DNA of 64,000 bases. Origin: Mactra quadrangularis. Its lineage: Eukaryota; Mollusca; Bivalvia; Venerida; Mactridae. Location of the stretch: contig CM046303.1 in NCBI GenBank assembly GCA_025267735.1, forward strand, positions 17,598,403 through 17,662,402. Reading direction: 5' to 3'. This document shows positions 36,516 to 51,300 of the stretch, piece after piece. Within the stretch, counting starts at the first letter, position 1, and every line of letters begins with the position of its first letter. Position numbers and translations under genes: made by a program. The notes under the pieces were generated by a model. It was not told the DNA's origin. It made no database searches and saw nothing but the letters and a program-made list of their open reading frames with translations.

Positions 36516-38472
36516 TACCAATAATGTGAACAGGTCAAGTTTAAACTTGTACCGAGGCAAAAGCATGCAACAGTTTGCAATCAGACAAAGAGCACCGTTT
36601 TCTCCAACAACTAATCGTTTAGTACACAAATGGTCTAACTGATCTTTGTAGGGATACAAACCCCACACCGAATACATACTGCAAATGGTTGTGCATCTTG
36701 GTATAGAAATGATCTCTTCACATTCTATATATAGAATGACAACTAATAGGAGAATAATTTTGTGTACTAATTAATTGAAATCCATTTCCCATAGACATCC
36801 AAAGAGTAAATCTTGGAAGTCCTTTCCCTGGTAATAAATAAATACACCCTATTCATGTGAGTTCATTTTATTTGAAAGTTATTAACAAAACAATAGTATT
36901 TTATAATTCTACAAATAAGTAGAATTAAAAGTGCATAATACCTAACCATGTATACACTACTCAAAAGTTCTTATCCACCACTAAATAAAAATGGAATAAT
37001 TGGAAAATGGATTAATTTACAAATAAGAATTTTGCATGGTAGTTCATTTCAAGTTACAGAATGATATTTTGCCATTACCTAAACCAGTTTTAGCAATGTG
37101 CGGTGAATCAGAACGGAAATGGCTACTTCAATATAATGAGCATGAAATACCCGTGCACTAAGATACACATGTGTTTTTGTCTTTGTTTCATCTTGTATTT
37201 ATGCTAAAACATAAAACCACAAAACATTGCGATGCTGGTACCTCTGTAAGGCAGGTATGTCAATTATCAATCGTTCGATTGCACTATCATTAAAAAGTAG
37301 ACAAATTGAGTTTTATTTAATGTCCATATTTTTTGTTTTTGATTCTGGTAGATCTTGCAACGAATATTATTTACCTGTATTTTATAATAGAAAACAAATC
37401 ATCTTCTCATTATTTACAAATGAAATATAGCCATATATGTAATGACGGTTTAGAACTTCAGAGTAGTGTATCATCACAAAAACACTGCATATATGATATA
37501 CTACAAAATTTTAAACTACAAGGCACTAAAAATTATGCTAAAATGAATGCTGTAAGTAGGCAGGAGTATTTTGAATATAACATGTAGCCAATTTTTTAAG
37601 AAAACTGTTATGTATTGCTTCAGACATAAGCACTTTTCTTTGTAACAGTTGGATTCATACTAGCACATCAATACACTAGGTATTGCATCTTTGTTGATGT
37701 TAAGTCAAGCTGTCATCTCGAACTCACATTGCTAAACTAAAGCAAGTCCTAGCCATGATGCCAAGAAAGTTAACACCATGCTATTTGAAAGCTCTACACA
37801 GCACTTCACTTAGGCTACACACTCATGTTAACAGGCCAGATAATCATTCTCAGAATGTGAATTTTATTCCGACAGTGAGAAGTAATTTAGTTGTACATGT
37901 ACTATCATAATGGGGATGAGACACTAAGTCAATACAATATCTATACGTCAGGTCATGAAACATATCGTGGCCCAGCGCGATATATTGTAATACGACCTTG
38001 ACATACATAATCAGGGGAAGCCACTGTACTTCAGAATTTGACAGGTTTGTGGTATTCGTTCAAGAAATATGATCTCTGTGGCTGTTTGTAAAATGGGTCA
38101 AGTACAACTCAACCAGTGGACGTCTCAACTCGAAGTTTGGACAACTCAAGCCGTAAGTAGTGACAACTAAATCCTTGGACAACCTGTGATCATTAATAAA
38201 AGAATGTGAATGTTTGTAGTATTACAATAACTACCCATATCATATTGTATCATAAATAAACATATCGTCTCCTTTCATATCGATACATATTGTATTGTAC
38301 AATGCCCGAATCGTCTCATCACTAATCATAATAGATGAAAGGTAAAATCAACTATAACATATCATAAATCAATACAGATTAGCTAAATAAACGTACATGC
38401 ACCAAAGAGTAACACTTTGTACAAAACTACAAATACATATGTGCAGGTGTGGCTGCTGAATAATATATGACA

Positions 38473-39529
38473 ACAAGAGCTGTCAGAGGAGACAGCATGC
38501 TCGACTTAGTAAGTGTTTGTCACAGGAGATGTGGTTGATGATAAGGAACATACATATTTTAAAATTTGAAAATATAACCTTAACAAATTCTAAGAAAAAA
38601 AAAAGAAATAAATAGAAAACTATAAGTTCAAGGGGGATAACTCTGGAAAAATGTATAAGGAGTTATGAATCTTGTCACATGAGATGTGGTTGATAATAAG
38701 GAACATATATCTAAAGTTTGAAGTCAATACCTGAAGAAATAAAACAGTTGCAGTAAAAACAAACATTTTTTAAAGAAAACTCTAATTTCAAGGGGAGATA
38801 ATTCTGAAAAAAAAAATATTTGGAGTTATGAACCTTGTCACATGAGATGTGGTTGATAATAAGGAACATATATTTAAAGTCAATACCTAAAGAAATAAAA
38901 CAGTTGCAGTAAAAACAAATATTTATTAAAGAAAACTATAAGTTCAAGGGGGATAACTTTGATAATAATGTATACGGAGTTATGAACCTTGTCACATGAG
39001 ATGTGGTTGATAATAAGGAACATATATTTAAAGTTTGAAATCAATACCTAAAGAAATAAAACAGTTGCAGTAAAAACAAACATTTTTTAAAGAAAACTCT
39101 AAGTTCAAGGGGAGATAATTCTGAAAAAAATGCATTCGGAGTTATGGACCATGTCACATGAGATGTGGTTGATAGAAAGGAACATATATTTAAAGTTTGA
39201 AGTTAATATCTTAAGAAATAACGAAGATACAGAAGAAAGTACTTTACTGCACAAAAACTTTAATCTGTGCACAAAAACTTCAATCAGTTCAAGGGGAGAT
39301 AATTCTTAAAAAATGTGTTTGGAGTTATGGACCTTGTCACATGAGATGTGGTTGATAGTAAGGAACATATATTTAAAGTTTGAAGTTAATATCTTAAGAA
39401 ATAACAAAGATATAGAAGAAAGTATTTTACTGCACAAAAACTTTAATCAGAAGTGTGGACGCGGACGCCGACGCCGACGCCGGGGCGAGTAGGAGAGCTC
39501 TACATTACTTCGTAAAGTCGAGCTAAAAA
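38473..39529 (+). repeat. Long dispersed repeat, copy 2
   Basis: It matches the copy at 8206-9258 from end to end in the same orientation with only scattered single-base changes and small length differences (for example one extra GACGCC unit near the right end, 39466-39482). The internal tandem units are in the same order. High identity between copies 30 kb apart suggests recent transposition or gene conversion. Confidence 0.9.
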
Positions 39530-39663
39530 TTATATCCAAAAATTTAAAAAGCTTAAACAAATTAAATTGAAATTTCCCCCACATGCTTGTTCCAGGTATT
39601 TTAGTATTCATGATGTAGTTACTAACAACAATACTTTAAAGTCAATATTGGTACATTATACAG

Positions 39664-39933
39664 CAGGGTTCAACACTAACAGTGTCCCGAGATTCCAGGG
39701 ATCCTCAAAAAACTTGGGAGGAATCCCTGTGATTTTAGCTGGAATTCCTTCAGGATCCCTCAAAAATTGCCTTGTGAGTTTCCATGAATTGTAAATCATA
39801 ATTTGTAACTGCAAACCTGTATCCATTATTTTTCTTTTATATGAGGAATCCCTTAAAATAAGGAGGAATCTCTGCATAACTGACTTGGGATTCCTTCTGG
39901 ATCCCTGGTTAAAACAGTAAGAGTTGAACCCTG
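39664..39933. mobile_element. CAGGGTTCAAC-ended miniature element with 5-bp duplication
   Basis: The left end CAGGGTTCAACACTAACAGT mirrors the right end ACAGTAAGAGTTGAACCCTG. Both flanks are TACAG (39659-39663 and 39934-39938). The 270-bp interior repeats words such as GGAATCCCT and GGATCCCT and has no coding potential. Confidence 0.8.
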
Positions 39934-42326
39934 TACAGTAGTTCATTAGATATTCAAAAGTAGGCTTAAGGGTTGTCCAATCCCAACTGAAGCTGCTTGA
40001 CAAAGGTTGTTGTCAACTTAATTCATAAAGACATTTCGTGACTTTTATCAGACAGGCCTATAATTACTCTATAGGACTAAAAAAACTAGTTAACCAGTTG
40101 AATGACCGGTGGAAATCTGAAGCAGAGACATTCTTTGTTTGCATTCTTTTTTCAGTAGGGTATTTAATAAATTTCAATATGAAGACAAATGTACATGTAT
40201 AATAACACATAATATTTGCACTGTTTTTTCTTGACTAGTGTACATGTAATTAATTATCCAACATAAAGTAAGAAAAATGGTCAAACTCATAAATTGCTAA
40301 GTCTAGTTTAGAGTAGCTTCCAAGTTTGAATGATTAGTACCAGTAAACAAAAGTTTCAAAGATGACTGCCACAAGGGCATGAACTGAAATAAAACACACA
40401 TTTGTATACATAAAATACTTTCTTTTTACAAAGGAAAAAAATGGAATGTACAAAAAATCACCCAAGTATATTGGAAAGTAAAATTGCCATACAATATATC
40501 GGTATTCAAAAAGTTTTAAAAGCACATAAATACTTCAAATTGCATTCTTATTGTTTCCATATACATGTACATTGTATATCTATAAATTATAGAACATAAT
40601 AACAATTTCATATAATATAAATCTCATCAAAATCAGACAACTCAATGCTCCACTACATTCCTGCTACAGTGGATCTGGGGTCCGTTGCCTAACGATTTGG
40701 CTACGAATCGCTATGAAAAGCCCTTTCTTGTAGCTATTCTTCATTAGGAAACAGCTTGCTATTTACATCACAAACTATGATGGTGGCCTGTGCTGATGTA
40801 CAGAAAGCGCATATTGCAATTGCATGTTTTTAGGGCGATTTTCAAACCAAATAAGTTAACGAGCTCCTGTTGTTTTTTTCTACACACCATTTTCAAACTT
40901 GATTAAAACAGGTTCTGTGATTCAGTGGTCACATACAAATTTCAACCTGGTGAAATTGACATGGTGACTTGACAGGTTAATGTACCACTATGTTGAATGT
41001 TAGACCATGGAATTGGGCTGTGGTGCCTTACATGAAATATGATTTTAATGAGATTGATACAGGACATCAAATTATATTGTATATCAACAATCTGAACAAT
41101 AAGTGAACAATATATCAAATGTGAAAAATCTGTATGAATACAAACACTTAACCTGTAAGACAAAAAATCATTATGTCGAGGGCTGAACAAAACTCCCTTT
41201 TTTCAAATGAAGTAACAAGAGTGTTTAGTTCAGTCCTTGATGTGTAAATTACAAAATGTGGTAATATTATTATAAATTTCCACTAATATCACAATTTTCT
41301 AACATACATTTAAACATTTTGAATATAACATTTTTACACCTATGTAATGAATGTAACATTCTTACACTATATGAGCAGTTCATCTTTTTCTGGAAAGATG
41401 TGTTACATTATTTTGATTTATCACGGGTTTGCTTATATTACCACTATTGATGATACAACATCGTTTAACTCTGTTAAACTCTAAAAGACAACAAATTAGA
41501 ATTGAACCCCTTTTAAAAATGCAAAAATTTTAGTATTAGAATGCATGTATAGGCAATTTCGATAACTTGACTTTTTTGAGACAAAACCTAACGATACTCT
41601 CTAGAAACAATGTCTCATGTTACCCCAAACAAGCTATAGAAATAATTTTCAACCTACTGTAATCTTAATATCAAAACAAGTAAATATGGTTTAATTTAAT
41701 GATGAAAACCAGTAAATATAGTTTGATTTTATGTTCAAGTAAATCATACTTAGTTGTTAAGATAAAAAACATATAACTGTGTATCTGGAGTCAATTGCAG
41801 TATAGCAGATAGTAAAATATGACAACATTTCATTTAATTTTACTTCATTATTTTTTATTGCTTTACTTTATTATTTACTTTATTGCCCTAAGACCCCTGA
41901 AGCTAAATTCAGTGTAAAGAATTAATCATTATATCCCCACTAAAGACATGACTAGACCATTTTATATATTTGGAAATGCAATAGCTGAGTAATCCAGCTA
42001 CTTTGCAAACTACCCCATATCTTAACTTCAAACCATGATTTATTCTCTGTTACTATACAATGGGTTAACAATTATTTCCTTCAATTACAAACAAAATAGT
42101 TCACATAGTTTAAACTAGACCATACTTTTTACAGTCAGAAAACTAAAATTTAATCAACTGCTCAAAATACATGTATACACAAAAATATGGCATCAATGTT
42201 AGCATATAAAACAAAATCTGAATACTTGACATCTGAATTCAAACAATCCATTAGTCAAGACAAATGTTCTGGGTTGAGAACATTAGAATTCTTTCAGTGA
42301 AGCTGATTACATTCTTGGGATAATCT

Positions 42327-45300
42327 TTAACTGCTTGGAGCAACAGCATTGTATTCTGGGGGCTTTTCCTGAAATAAATAAAAAGGTTACAGTAAAAAGA
42401 TATTCAACAAACATTACAAAAGTGAACAAAAATTTATTTTAGTACATACAACTGAAGATTTTTAAGCCTACAAGGCAATTGACAACACCCTGTACATTTA
42501 TATATTCTAAAAGTTGACACACAAGATAAAAGGCTACAACTTTGTACACAACTTGATACATTTGATGTAGTTTCTACCTACTATCTCCAATAATGCCATA
42601 TAAAGCCATTGTCAGTAGCCAAGCCTCAATCCATTTACTTGTATCAGTTCCAGCTGGGAGGTTACAATAAACAGATGATTTTCAGTCATCTACCACTCAA
42701 TCAAACAGGAAGGTGAATTTCAAATTTAGCAGAATAACTAATTGAGTACTGACAAGTGACTCAATAAACAGCACCAGGGTCCATGACATGGTAGGCTAGA
42801 CACAGGATTTTTAAATCTAGGGTTCCAAAGGGGTCCCTGGTTTGAAACACATCCTGGTTAGTTATACCCTTTCATGAAAAAAATGTTGATTTCCCCCATG
42901 AATAAGGTATATTGAGAGGTTGTCTGCCTTGTGGAAGGGTAGTCAAGTACAGGTACTAGACAAAGGTCTAGAAAAGCTAAGTTAGATACGCTGAGATGCG
43001 TTTAACAATGCAAGCGCCCGAGCAAGCGCCTGCTTCGCGAATTGTTAGGCTATTGAATGATTGCAAGGGCTCGCTGTAAAATCCAAGATGGTGTCAAACA
43101 GCACATTATTGAAAACAACGGGTGGGGGAACAATTATTTTTGCTGATACATTAGATCTTTTACATTTTGTTATCATATATGAATCATTATGATACAATTT
43201 ACTGTACCAAATAAATTCTATTATATGCAATGCATGGATATGTTATGTGGAACAAGTAACACACACATTTTCGTCCCACTTTTCAGGGATAATTCTTTCA
43301 GATGAAAATTAAATTTTTTCCAGCTTCATCTTTGATATCTAAGCGAAATACCTCTCAAGCTGAATCGAGAGCGCTCGCAAGCACTTGCACAGGCACTTGG
43401 TGTCACCCAAGTGCATGCATTGTTCAAAGCACCTCTGGCCTCTACAAAAATGATCATAATTCATATTGACAAAGTGTTAACCTTTCAATGCTGAATTTCC
43501 ACAATGGACTACTACGTCTTCAATTTTTAGACCTATTCATTGTAATTTTTTGTATCTCAGGATAAAAATTGGACAAAGAGCAGCAAAGAGCCTGATCAGC
43601 TGGCAAGTGTTGTTGGCTGACATGGCTCTTTGCTGGTGGGAAATGCTATTCTTATTCAGCTCCACCATTGTAATGGTTAAAAGCCTTTAAGAAAATAAAT
43701 AAAACAAACAGTCAACAAGTTATTACCTGGTATGACGGGGGAGCAGTAGCCACACCCTGTGTTGGAACATTACTGTAACCACCCAGAGGTGCATTATAAT
43801 TATAGGTTTGTGGTACAGAGCCATAGTTAGCTTGACCATCTTCAATAATCACATATCTAGGCTGATGAGCATGGAGACGTCTTCTACGCATACAAATACA
43901 GATACCACATGATAATATGATCAATATTACCCAAAACCAACTAAACCAAAACCCTGAAATACATGAACATAATTTTATTTAGTATTTATTAATTATTATT
44001 TAGTGTTTAATGTAACAATGATGTAGAATAAAAAATATTATATTCTATTCTATACAGTTTCCTGTACCAGCTGACGCTTATCTCATATCTCTGCTGCATC
44101 TGAGAACTCAGACATGCCTAAAATGGTTCTTACTGGTGAGCTAAGAGGCAATGTAGAAAAGAGCAGTCTTGCATTCTTAGCAACTAAATTTGCATTACAA
44201 TAATTTCCAACAACACTAACTAGTTTCAAATTAGATACTTTCATACAGAGTATGAATCTGAATATTACCAGGGAATGGTTTTAACTTTCAAAAAAGGTCA
44301 GGTGATTCTGATATGATTTGTCTCAGTCAAGATGAAAAGTACAAAGGGATAGATTGCAGTTTACCGGTACGAGTTTGTTTATCACTTCTGCGCATGCCTA
44401 ACCAGCAGGTGCACTTACGTTGCTATGTTAAAAGAAAACAAAAGCAAATGGCTGACATTTTTCTCATTTAAAACATAAAAAACAGGGGTTCAGGGGCAGT
44501 AGCCCCTGATAGAACATAAAATAGGAACACAAAATTACCATTAATCAAACAAATTCCCAACTGATGACCATAACCCACGTGTTCTTACATATGACTGAAT
44601 CCTGCATTTTCATTGGTTGTTAGCGTTAATGTTATGCCAGGCTTAGTTACTCATAAACACTAGTTTCACAGATTTTTTACGTACTGGTAAACTGCAATTG
44701 TCCTGTACAAAGTAAGTTTTCCTCAACAGGAAATCATTTAGCCACAAAAAAGTAAAAAAAAAATACAAACCACTAAAGATAAGGATTTTTAAACACTTAA
44801 ATACAAGAAGACTGTACTTATACAATTTTATGATAAGTTATGATGAGAAGTAGTTTGAACATATTTTAATACCCTGGCACACTGTATTAATGGCATAATG
44901 AATGGAATTTAGACAACAAAAAATGAAAATTCACTTGTACAAAATAATGGTTACAGGTTAACAGTATAGGTAGTTTCATGTTGTTAAAGCCTTTCAGGAC
45001 TCGGGCCTGTATCCCAGCTGACTTTTTTTATTACATTAGGATAATTGAGGTTGAGCATTGGACCACTCACTTTCTAAAAGTCACTGGATGGATGGCAATA
45101 TCAGTGGACTTGGTCCACTGGCTATTTTCAAAAACTGAACTTGTAAGATTCAAGGCCATTGGCCTCTATATTTACATAATATAGAAACATTCACTAATAG
45201 TATGTACATTGTATCAAATAAAGAAAATAAAGTACAAAATAATATTTTGGCAAAATTATGAAATAGAAAATTTTGAATAGAAAAAGTGAATATTTATAGT

Positions 45301-48300
45301 GTCATCCATAAAAACCTTTATGCAATGTTAATTAATAAACTATTTTTTCATTAATACAATGTACAATCAAATTTTTATTACACATTCAGACACATAAGCA
45401 TAGTCAAAATACATTGTAACATTTGAAAGGGGTGTAAAGATACTTTATACATTTAACATTATAATTGTTATACATGTTCATGTATCTAAAAATATGTTTT
45501 TAATTTCTAAAGTATTTGTAAAAAAGTTTAAAACACGAGTAAAAAATTCAACAAAAGTGTAAAGGTTTTTATGGATGACACTGTATATATCAGAAATTTT
45601 GATGTAATACATCCAGTAAGTAACACGAGCTGTCAGTAAAGACAGCATGCTCGACTAAGAAAGTATTTGTCACAGGAGATATTGTTGATGATAAGGAACA
45701 TATATATTTGAAAATAATACCTTAAACTTAAAGAATAAAGAAATGAAAGTAAAAAATAATGGTTTTTTTAAAGAAAATTTTAAGTTGACAGGAGACTATT
45801 TTGAAAAAAAAATATTTGGAGTTATGAACCTTGTCACTTGAGATGCGGTTGAGAATAAAGAACATACATGTATATCTAAAGTTTGAAGCTGATACATAAA
45901 GAAATAAAACAGTAAAAACAAATATTTTTTAAAGAAAACTCTAAGATCAAGGGGAGATAATTCTGGGAAAAAAATGTGTGTGGAGATTTGAACTTTAACA
46001 CATGAGATGTGGTTGATAATAAGGAACATAAATCTAATGCTTGAAATTGATACCTTTAGAAATAAAAAAGTTACAGTAAAAAATATTTCACTGCACAAAA
46101 ACTTTAATTAGAAATATGGATGCGGACGCCGATGCTAGGGGGGAGTAGGAGAGCTCTCCATTTACTTTGTAAAGTCGAGCTAAAAATGTATGAAGTACAT
46201 ATAAAGAATACATAGATATTTCAGATAGCAATACAGTATAAAAGAGTGACAATCAATGATCACATGAAAACTATTATAAGAATATCAATCAAAGAGATGG
46301 AGAAACTCAGTCATTAAAATAATAAAAAATATTGTCTTTTAAAATTGTTTATTAGGATCTATTCTGAAGTCATGATATAAAGGACATTCCAGTAAAAATG
46401 TTTAAAAAATTAAAGTTTGGTTTTAAATCTGCTTCTAGTTCTATATACATATTTATCTATAACTATTTCGAATGATAACCACTGGAAATTGAAATCACAT
46501 TCAGGCAGATAATCCCTAACAGTATCCATTTACACCTGGGTGGAATGGAACAAGGTAATTAGCAGTGCACCAAATGGGGTTCAAACCAAGGACCAAAGCA
46601 CAAAGGGAAATTTATGGTGTTAAGACCCCAAAAGCGGTTTTAAACTCATTAGTATCTCATTGCCTAGAAAATGTGTGATAAATTCATTTCAACAGCATGT
46701 GTCTTTATGTACCCCAGAAGTAACATGTTAGTTAGTCCAGTAACAGTTCAGTAGAAGTCAAGTAGGAGTAGAGAAACAGTTAGGATTGTGTGAGCACCAG
46801 ATTTAGGATTATTGTATTATTATAATGAAGTATTGACACAGGACTCTGTTAGATTATCAACTTGAGTAAATTACTAAAATATGGGTCGGTAGCACAGTTG
46901 GTAGCGCACCTGGATTTTGAATTTCATGTCCCGAAGGGGGTACAGGTTCGAATCCTACCCGGGGAGGTTATACCCTTCCATTAAATTTTACAATAATGTA
47001 AATTTTCTTCCATTAATAAGGTATATGGAGAAGTTTCCGGCCTTGTGGAAGGGTAGGTGAGTACTGGTTATAAACAATGGTCCAGGAAATCTAGGCTAAG
47101 TGTGCTGGACTCCGTTATATGACCTATACAATGTGTTGCTACGGGGGATTAAACCCAGTAAATGACTAATGAAAAACTATACTGATCACAGACCGTTATT
47201 AAAGGTTATCTACAAACTTAGTGTTGTGATTAAATACATTGTTAGTATAGTTTGTTTTTTCTCAACTGTTAAAACATGAATAATTTCACAGTGAATGCGT
47301 TTGTTAAAATTATCATCGTGATATATTCACGAGTTTCCAAAAGTGTGTAGTACTATGATCGACTATAGCTGCTTATGCCGAATGATAAATTTTAGTCAAG
47401 ATATATTTAACAACAATTAGGCCGCCAGTACAAAAACAATGCACTCAGTCACTGTGAAACTATTTAAGCTTTGACAGTTGAGAAAAAACAGACTATATAA
47501 GAGTTGGAGACAATGCAACACCATATTTGAAGAGAATACTGTTATACCCCATGTGTTTGAAGTGGCTACTGTTACGCCACACCTTACAAAGATTTTAACC
47601 AGAAATCAACTCAGAGAATAATTACACAAACCAAAGTATGTTACACACATGTACCAGTGTAACAGGACAATTTTTCCCCTCATCAATTTTCCTTCAGGGG
47701 GAATCAGGCAACGCTGGTTTTCTCCTGTGGAAAGACCTGACCAGATAGTTGTCACCCCACACAATTAGTTTTTCCAAAAACCTAGTCCAGTTCCCCACAT
47801 AATATTTGTTTCTTTTAGACTGCAAAACCACAGACTGTCGGCGTCCCCACAAAAAAATTCTAAACACACATACTATATATAAATACATGTGTTCAAAAAA
47901 ATTTTGAGGGGACACAGGCAGCCTGTGCTGCAAAACAATAACTGTATGCAAAGTAAAAATTGTGATATGAAGTTTTTTTTAACAATTCTGTCAATTCTAC
48001 ATACAAAATGTATGAATGGTAGCTCAAATTTGAGAGGAAAATTGGACAGGGGTGGGAGTCAATCTGACTAGGTCAGCTTGGCTTTTACTCCATGTATTAT
48101 TTCAAAAAAATTTTACACCATGTATAATTTCAAATTTTATAATAAGGATGAAGTTAACAAAAATGATAACATAAAAAAAACTTGAGTTTTAACTTTTAAC
48201 GGTTTTAACAAAAATCTATGTCAAAGTTAATGTGTTAATTGTGTAAGGGAAGGGGAATTAACAATGGAGGGAAATGAAAATACTTTTTTCTTAGGAAAAA

Positions 48301-51300
48301 AACTTTAAAAGGCCCACAGGCTAACTTTAGTGAATTAATTGACTAAACTTCAAAATTTCTCCTGAAGAAGAAAGAAAAATGGGTTAGGGGAAAACTTGAC
48401 CCTTTACCTGTATTATTAATAAACACACATATTATAAAGCACTATCTATAGATTCCTCACAGTATTTTGTCTATGATGTTTGCTTTGTAAACTGGGAGGT
48501 GTTCTTAAAATGTGTAACATAAATGAACAGAGCATGATAATGTTCTTTTTTTAACATAGCAACAACATTGATCTGTTTTATTATGGACAAAACACAGTGA
48601 GATATCTATATACAAAATTAACAAATAAATAAAATCACTTGCCTTCTTCCATTTTCTTATACGAACAAGCTAGAGATTATAGTACCAACATGTTACTTTT
48701 ATTATGTCATGTAATGTTACCTCTAATAACTCAAGTTAATTCCCGGTGTAGCAGTTTTGAGCACTTGCCTCCGTGAATAAAATGTCACACATTATGACAT
48801 AAATTACTGTACATATATTTAAAATATGAACAAAAATTAAGGCACAATTAAGTCACTATACGTATAACAGTTTATAATGTATGGCAATACAAAATTTAAT
48901 GCACATGAACCAGTGTGAATAAAACAATTGCTGTATAATTTATACATAGTTTACAGCTAAAGATAAAGGTTCACAAATGTTGTTGCACTATGCCAGATGA
49001 TCCTAAAATAGGGGAGTTTTTTATACCTGTATATCTTTTTTATACCCGTATATCTTCACACAATATGTCTAATGAATTCATAAACATGAATAAAATGTAC
49101 AAGATAGAGAATGAACTATGATGATGCATAAGTAGGAAATTATGTCATTGTAAACACACACATTGTGTACAGCCTTCTTGTGTTTTATAAACTTACTGTC
49201 TTATTTGACTGACTGAGGTCTATTAAAGGCCTCTCCCTAATTATTTTTCAATCATGAAGTTTGCCAAAAAATTACTTTTATATACAAGATTTATATCTCA
49301 AATAAACAGTTTTAGCAATATTTCTTCCTACAATTAACATTCTATAAATATATATAATTATTTTTAAAAAAACACTGCAAAGATACTTAAGAGGGAACGG
49401 TCACAAAAAAGTAGGAAAACAAGTCATAGACTTGGCATAACAGAATGACTGAGTGTTCTTTCTGTATATTTTAACACTATGTTAGAATTGATAATATTTC
49501 ATTTTTTAGAGATACTAAGTCAAGATCATGACATCATAGATAAATATACTTACACCAAAATGATGTCACGCTGTCCCAACAACATTCTTCATTCCTCATT
49601 CCACAACAGTAAGCACCATTACCTGTGAATAGATCATAATATATAGTTTAATGGTTTACTGTTTTAAACAGTAATTACTCTACAATAACATGTTAAATAC
49701 AATTACAGCTATAACACTATAAAAACAAATATACGACTACGGTCATAACTACACATAAGTTAACATGTGAAAGGATCTGCACGAAAATCTCGTGAACAAA
49801 CGATTCATTAAATTGTCGGACTAGAGGGGCACAATGTGGGAAACAATTAATATTGTCTATATTAATTCAAATTCGATAAATATATGATATAAATGTATAA
49901 TTCGGAAATCGTTATCTGTGATAGGTGTAAAGTAAAAATTGATTTTGTATCAATATCATAAAAATCTGTAGGTGAGCTGCGATTTAAGTAAGATTATACC
50001 CCTCGAGCTGCCCAATATGTTATATATTGGATACGCTTCGGCCCTAACAAGCCTCAGCTATCCAATATCTAACATATTGGACAGCTCTCGTGGTATATCC
50101 CTTACATAATTTTCCAAAATCATAAATTATTAATTATATCTTCAATCTTACAACAACCATGTGTACTTGAGTATGCAAACCTAAACAATTGGTGGACAAT
50201 ACAAACATATAAGAACTGAAGACATGAGATTCATATTTTAAGATACGTTTTGTATTTTACACTATGATTATCTCAACCTTATAGATTAAGATAGTTCACT
50301 TAATGCACTAGTTAAAATCAGTAATAATTAAATCATGAGTGCATAGCAAGGTTTTATGAATGTAAAGATTTTAAATTTACATCAAGGCAGTCAAATAGAA
50401 TTACTCAAGAAACTATGAAAATGATTGACAATGTGCATTTCAAGCTAAGACAGTAAGTGTCACTGTGTCTTGAAGGAGCAATTAAATTTAGTTAAAACAT
50501 TTTATTAGTTTCTTCACGGACCCTATATATCTTGAACTTTACTCCAATAATGTGTAATACTTACCAAAACATTTTGTTTCACTGTATTGATCACCACAGG
50601 TAAGATAGCCCTGAATATATCATATAAAACAGTTTATGCCAAATTATACATAATATGATTCAATCACTTTATGTTGCTTGAGAGTAGGAAACATTTCTAT
50701 CTTAAACATAAATGTTTCATCTCAATATATAGGATAAAGCAATAAATATGTAACATTTTTCAAAAGTTTATGATTTTGAAATCAATGAAAAATGAAATGT
50801 CAGTTTAATTCTGAATGAGTAACTTAAGCAGTGATCTCCTCTAGTTCATTGAACATGTCCCTTTGGTTCAATAAAATTATGTAGAGCTGCTTTTGGGCTT
50901 TGCCTTAATTACAGTTGACCTCGGGTAGGAAACACCAAGTTTGGTTCTTCATCACTTTACCTTAGTCATATTGAGTTTATTAATATAAGAACCTATGATA
51001 TCATACCTGATAATGACTTTTGGGAACAGGTCGTTTCTCCACTAAGTCATTTCTCCCCTGGTCATTTCTCCACTTTTTGGTAGTCATTTCTCCACTTTTT
51101 AGTAGTCATTTCTCCACTTTTATATATAATAGGTTTATGATAGGTTTATTGTGTAAGGTGATAATTACCCTTATTATTGGATTGTTAGATTGAAACATTA
51201 TATCAATTAAAAGTACAAACTGATATTATTTAAGAATGGTAATTTATACAAATATTTTGTAGGTTTATGAAGCGTCATTGAATGTGATGTGTTTAATCAA

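Larger units (their letters stand above)
35871..42326. other. Intergenic region between RACK1 and the six-cysteine membrane protein gene (convergent)
   Basis: The two genes converge here. The region contains tRNA-like remnants (36303-36515), a C tract (36411-36429), a possible hAT remnant (about 37960-38320, with GCGATATATTGTAATACG and ATATTGTATTGTAC), the second long dispersed repeat (38473-39529) and a CAGGG-ended miniature element (39664-39933). The part from about 40300 to 42326 is AT-rich and probably includes the long 3'UTR of the minus-strand gene. I see no further coding exon. Confidence 0.5.

Noticed and set aside
42996..43430. CRISPR-like or phage-like content suggested by short repeats in the window
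   Set aside because: All arrays are eukaryotic tandem or transposon repeats without unique spacers; splicing and gene content show an animal genome.
46883..46962. A tRNA gene
   Set aside because: A and B boxes are good but acceptor and T stems do not pair; the downstream body recurs elsewhere, so it is a SINE head.
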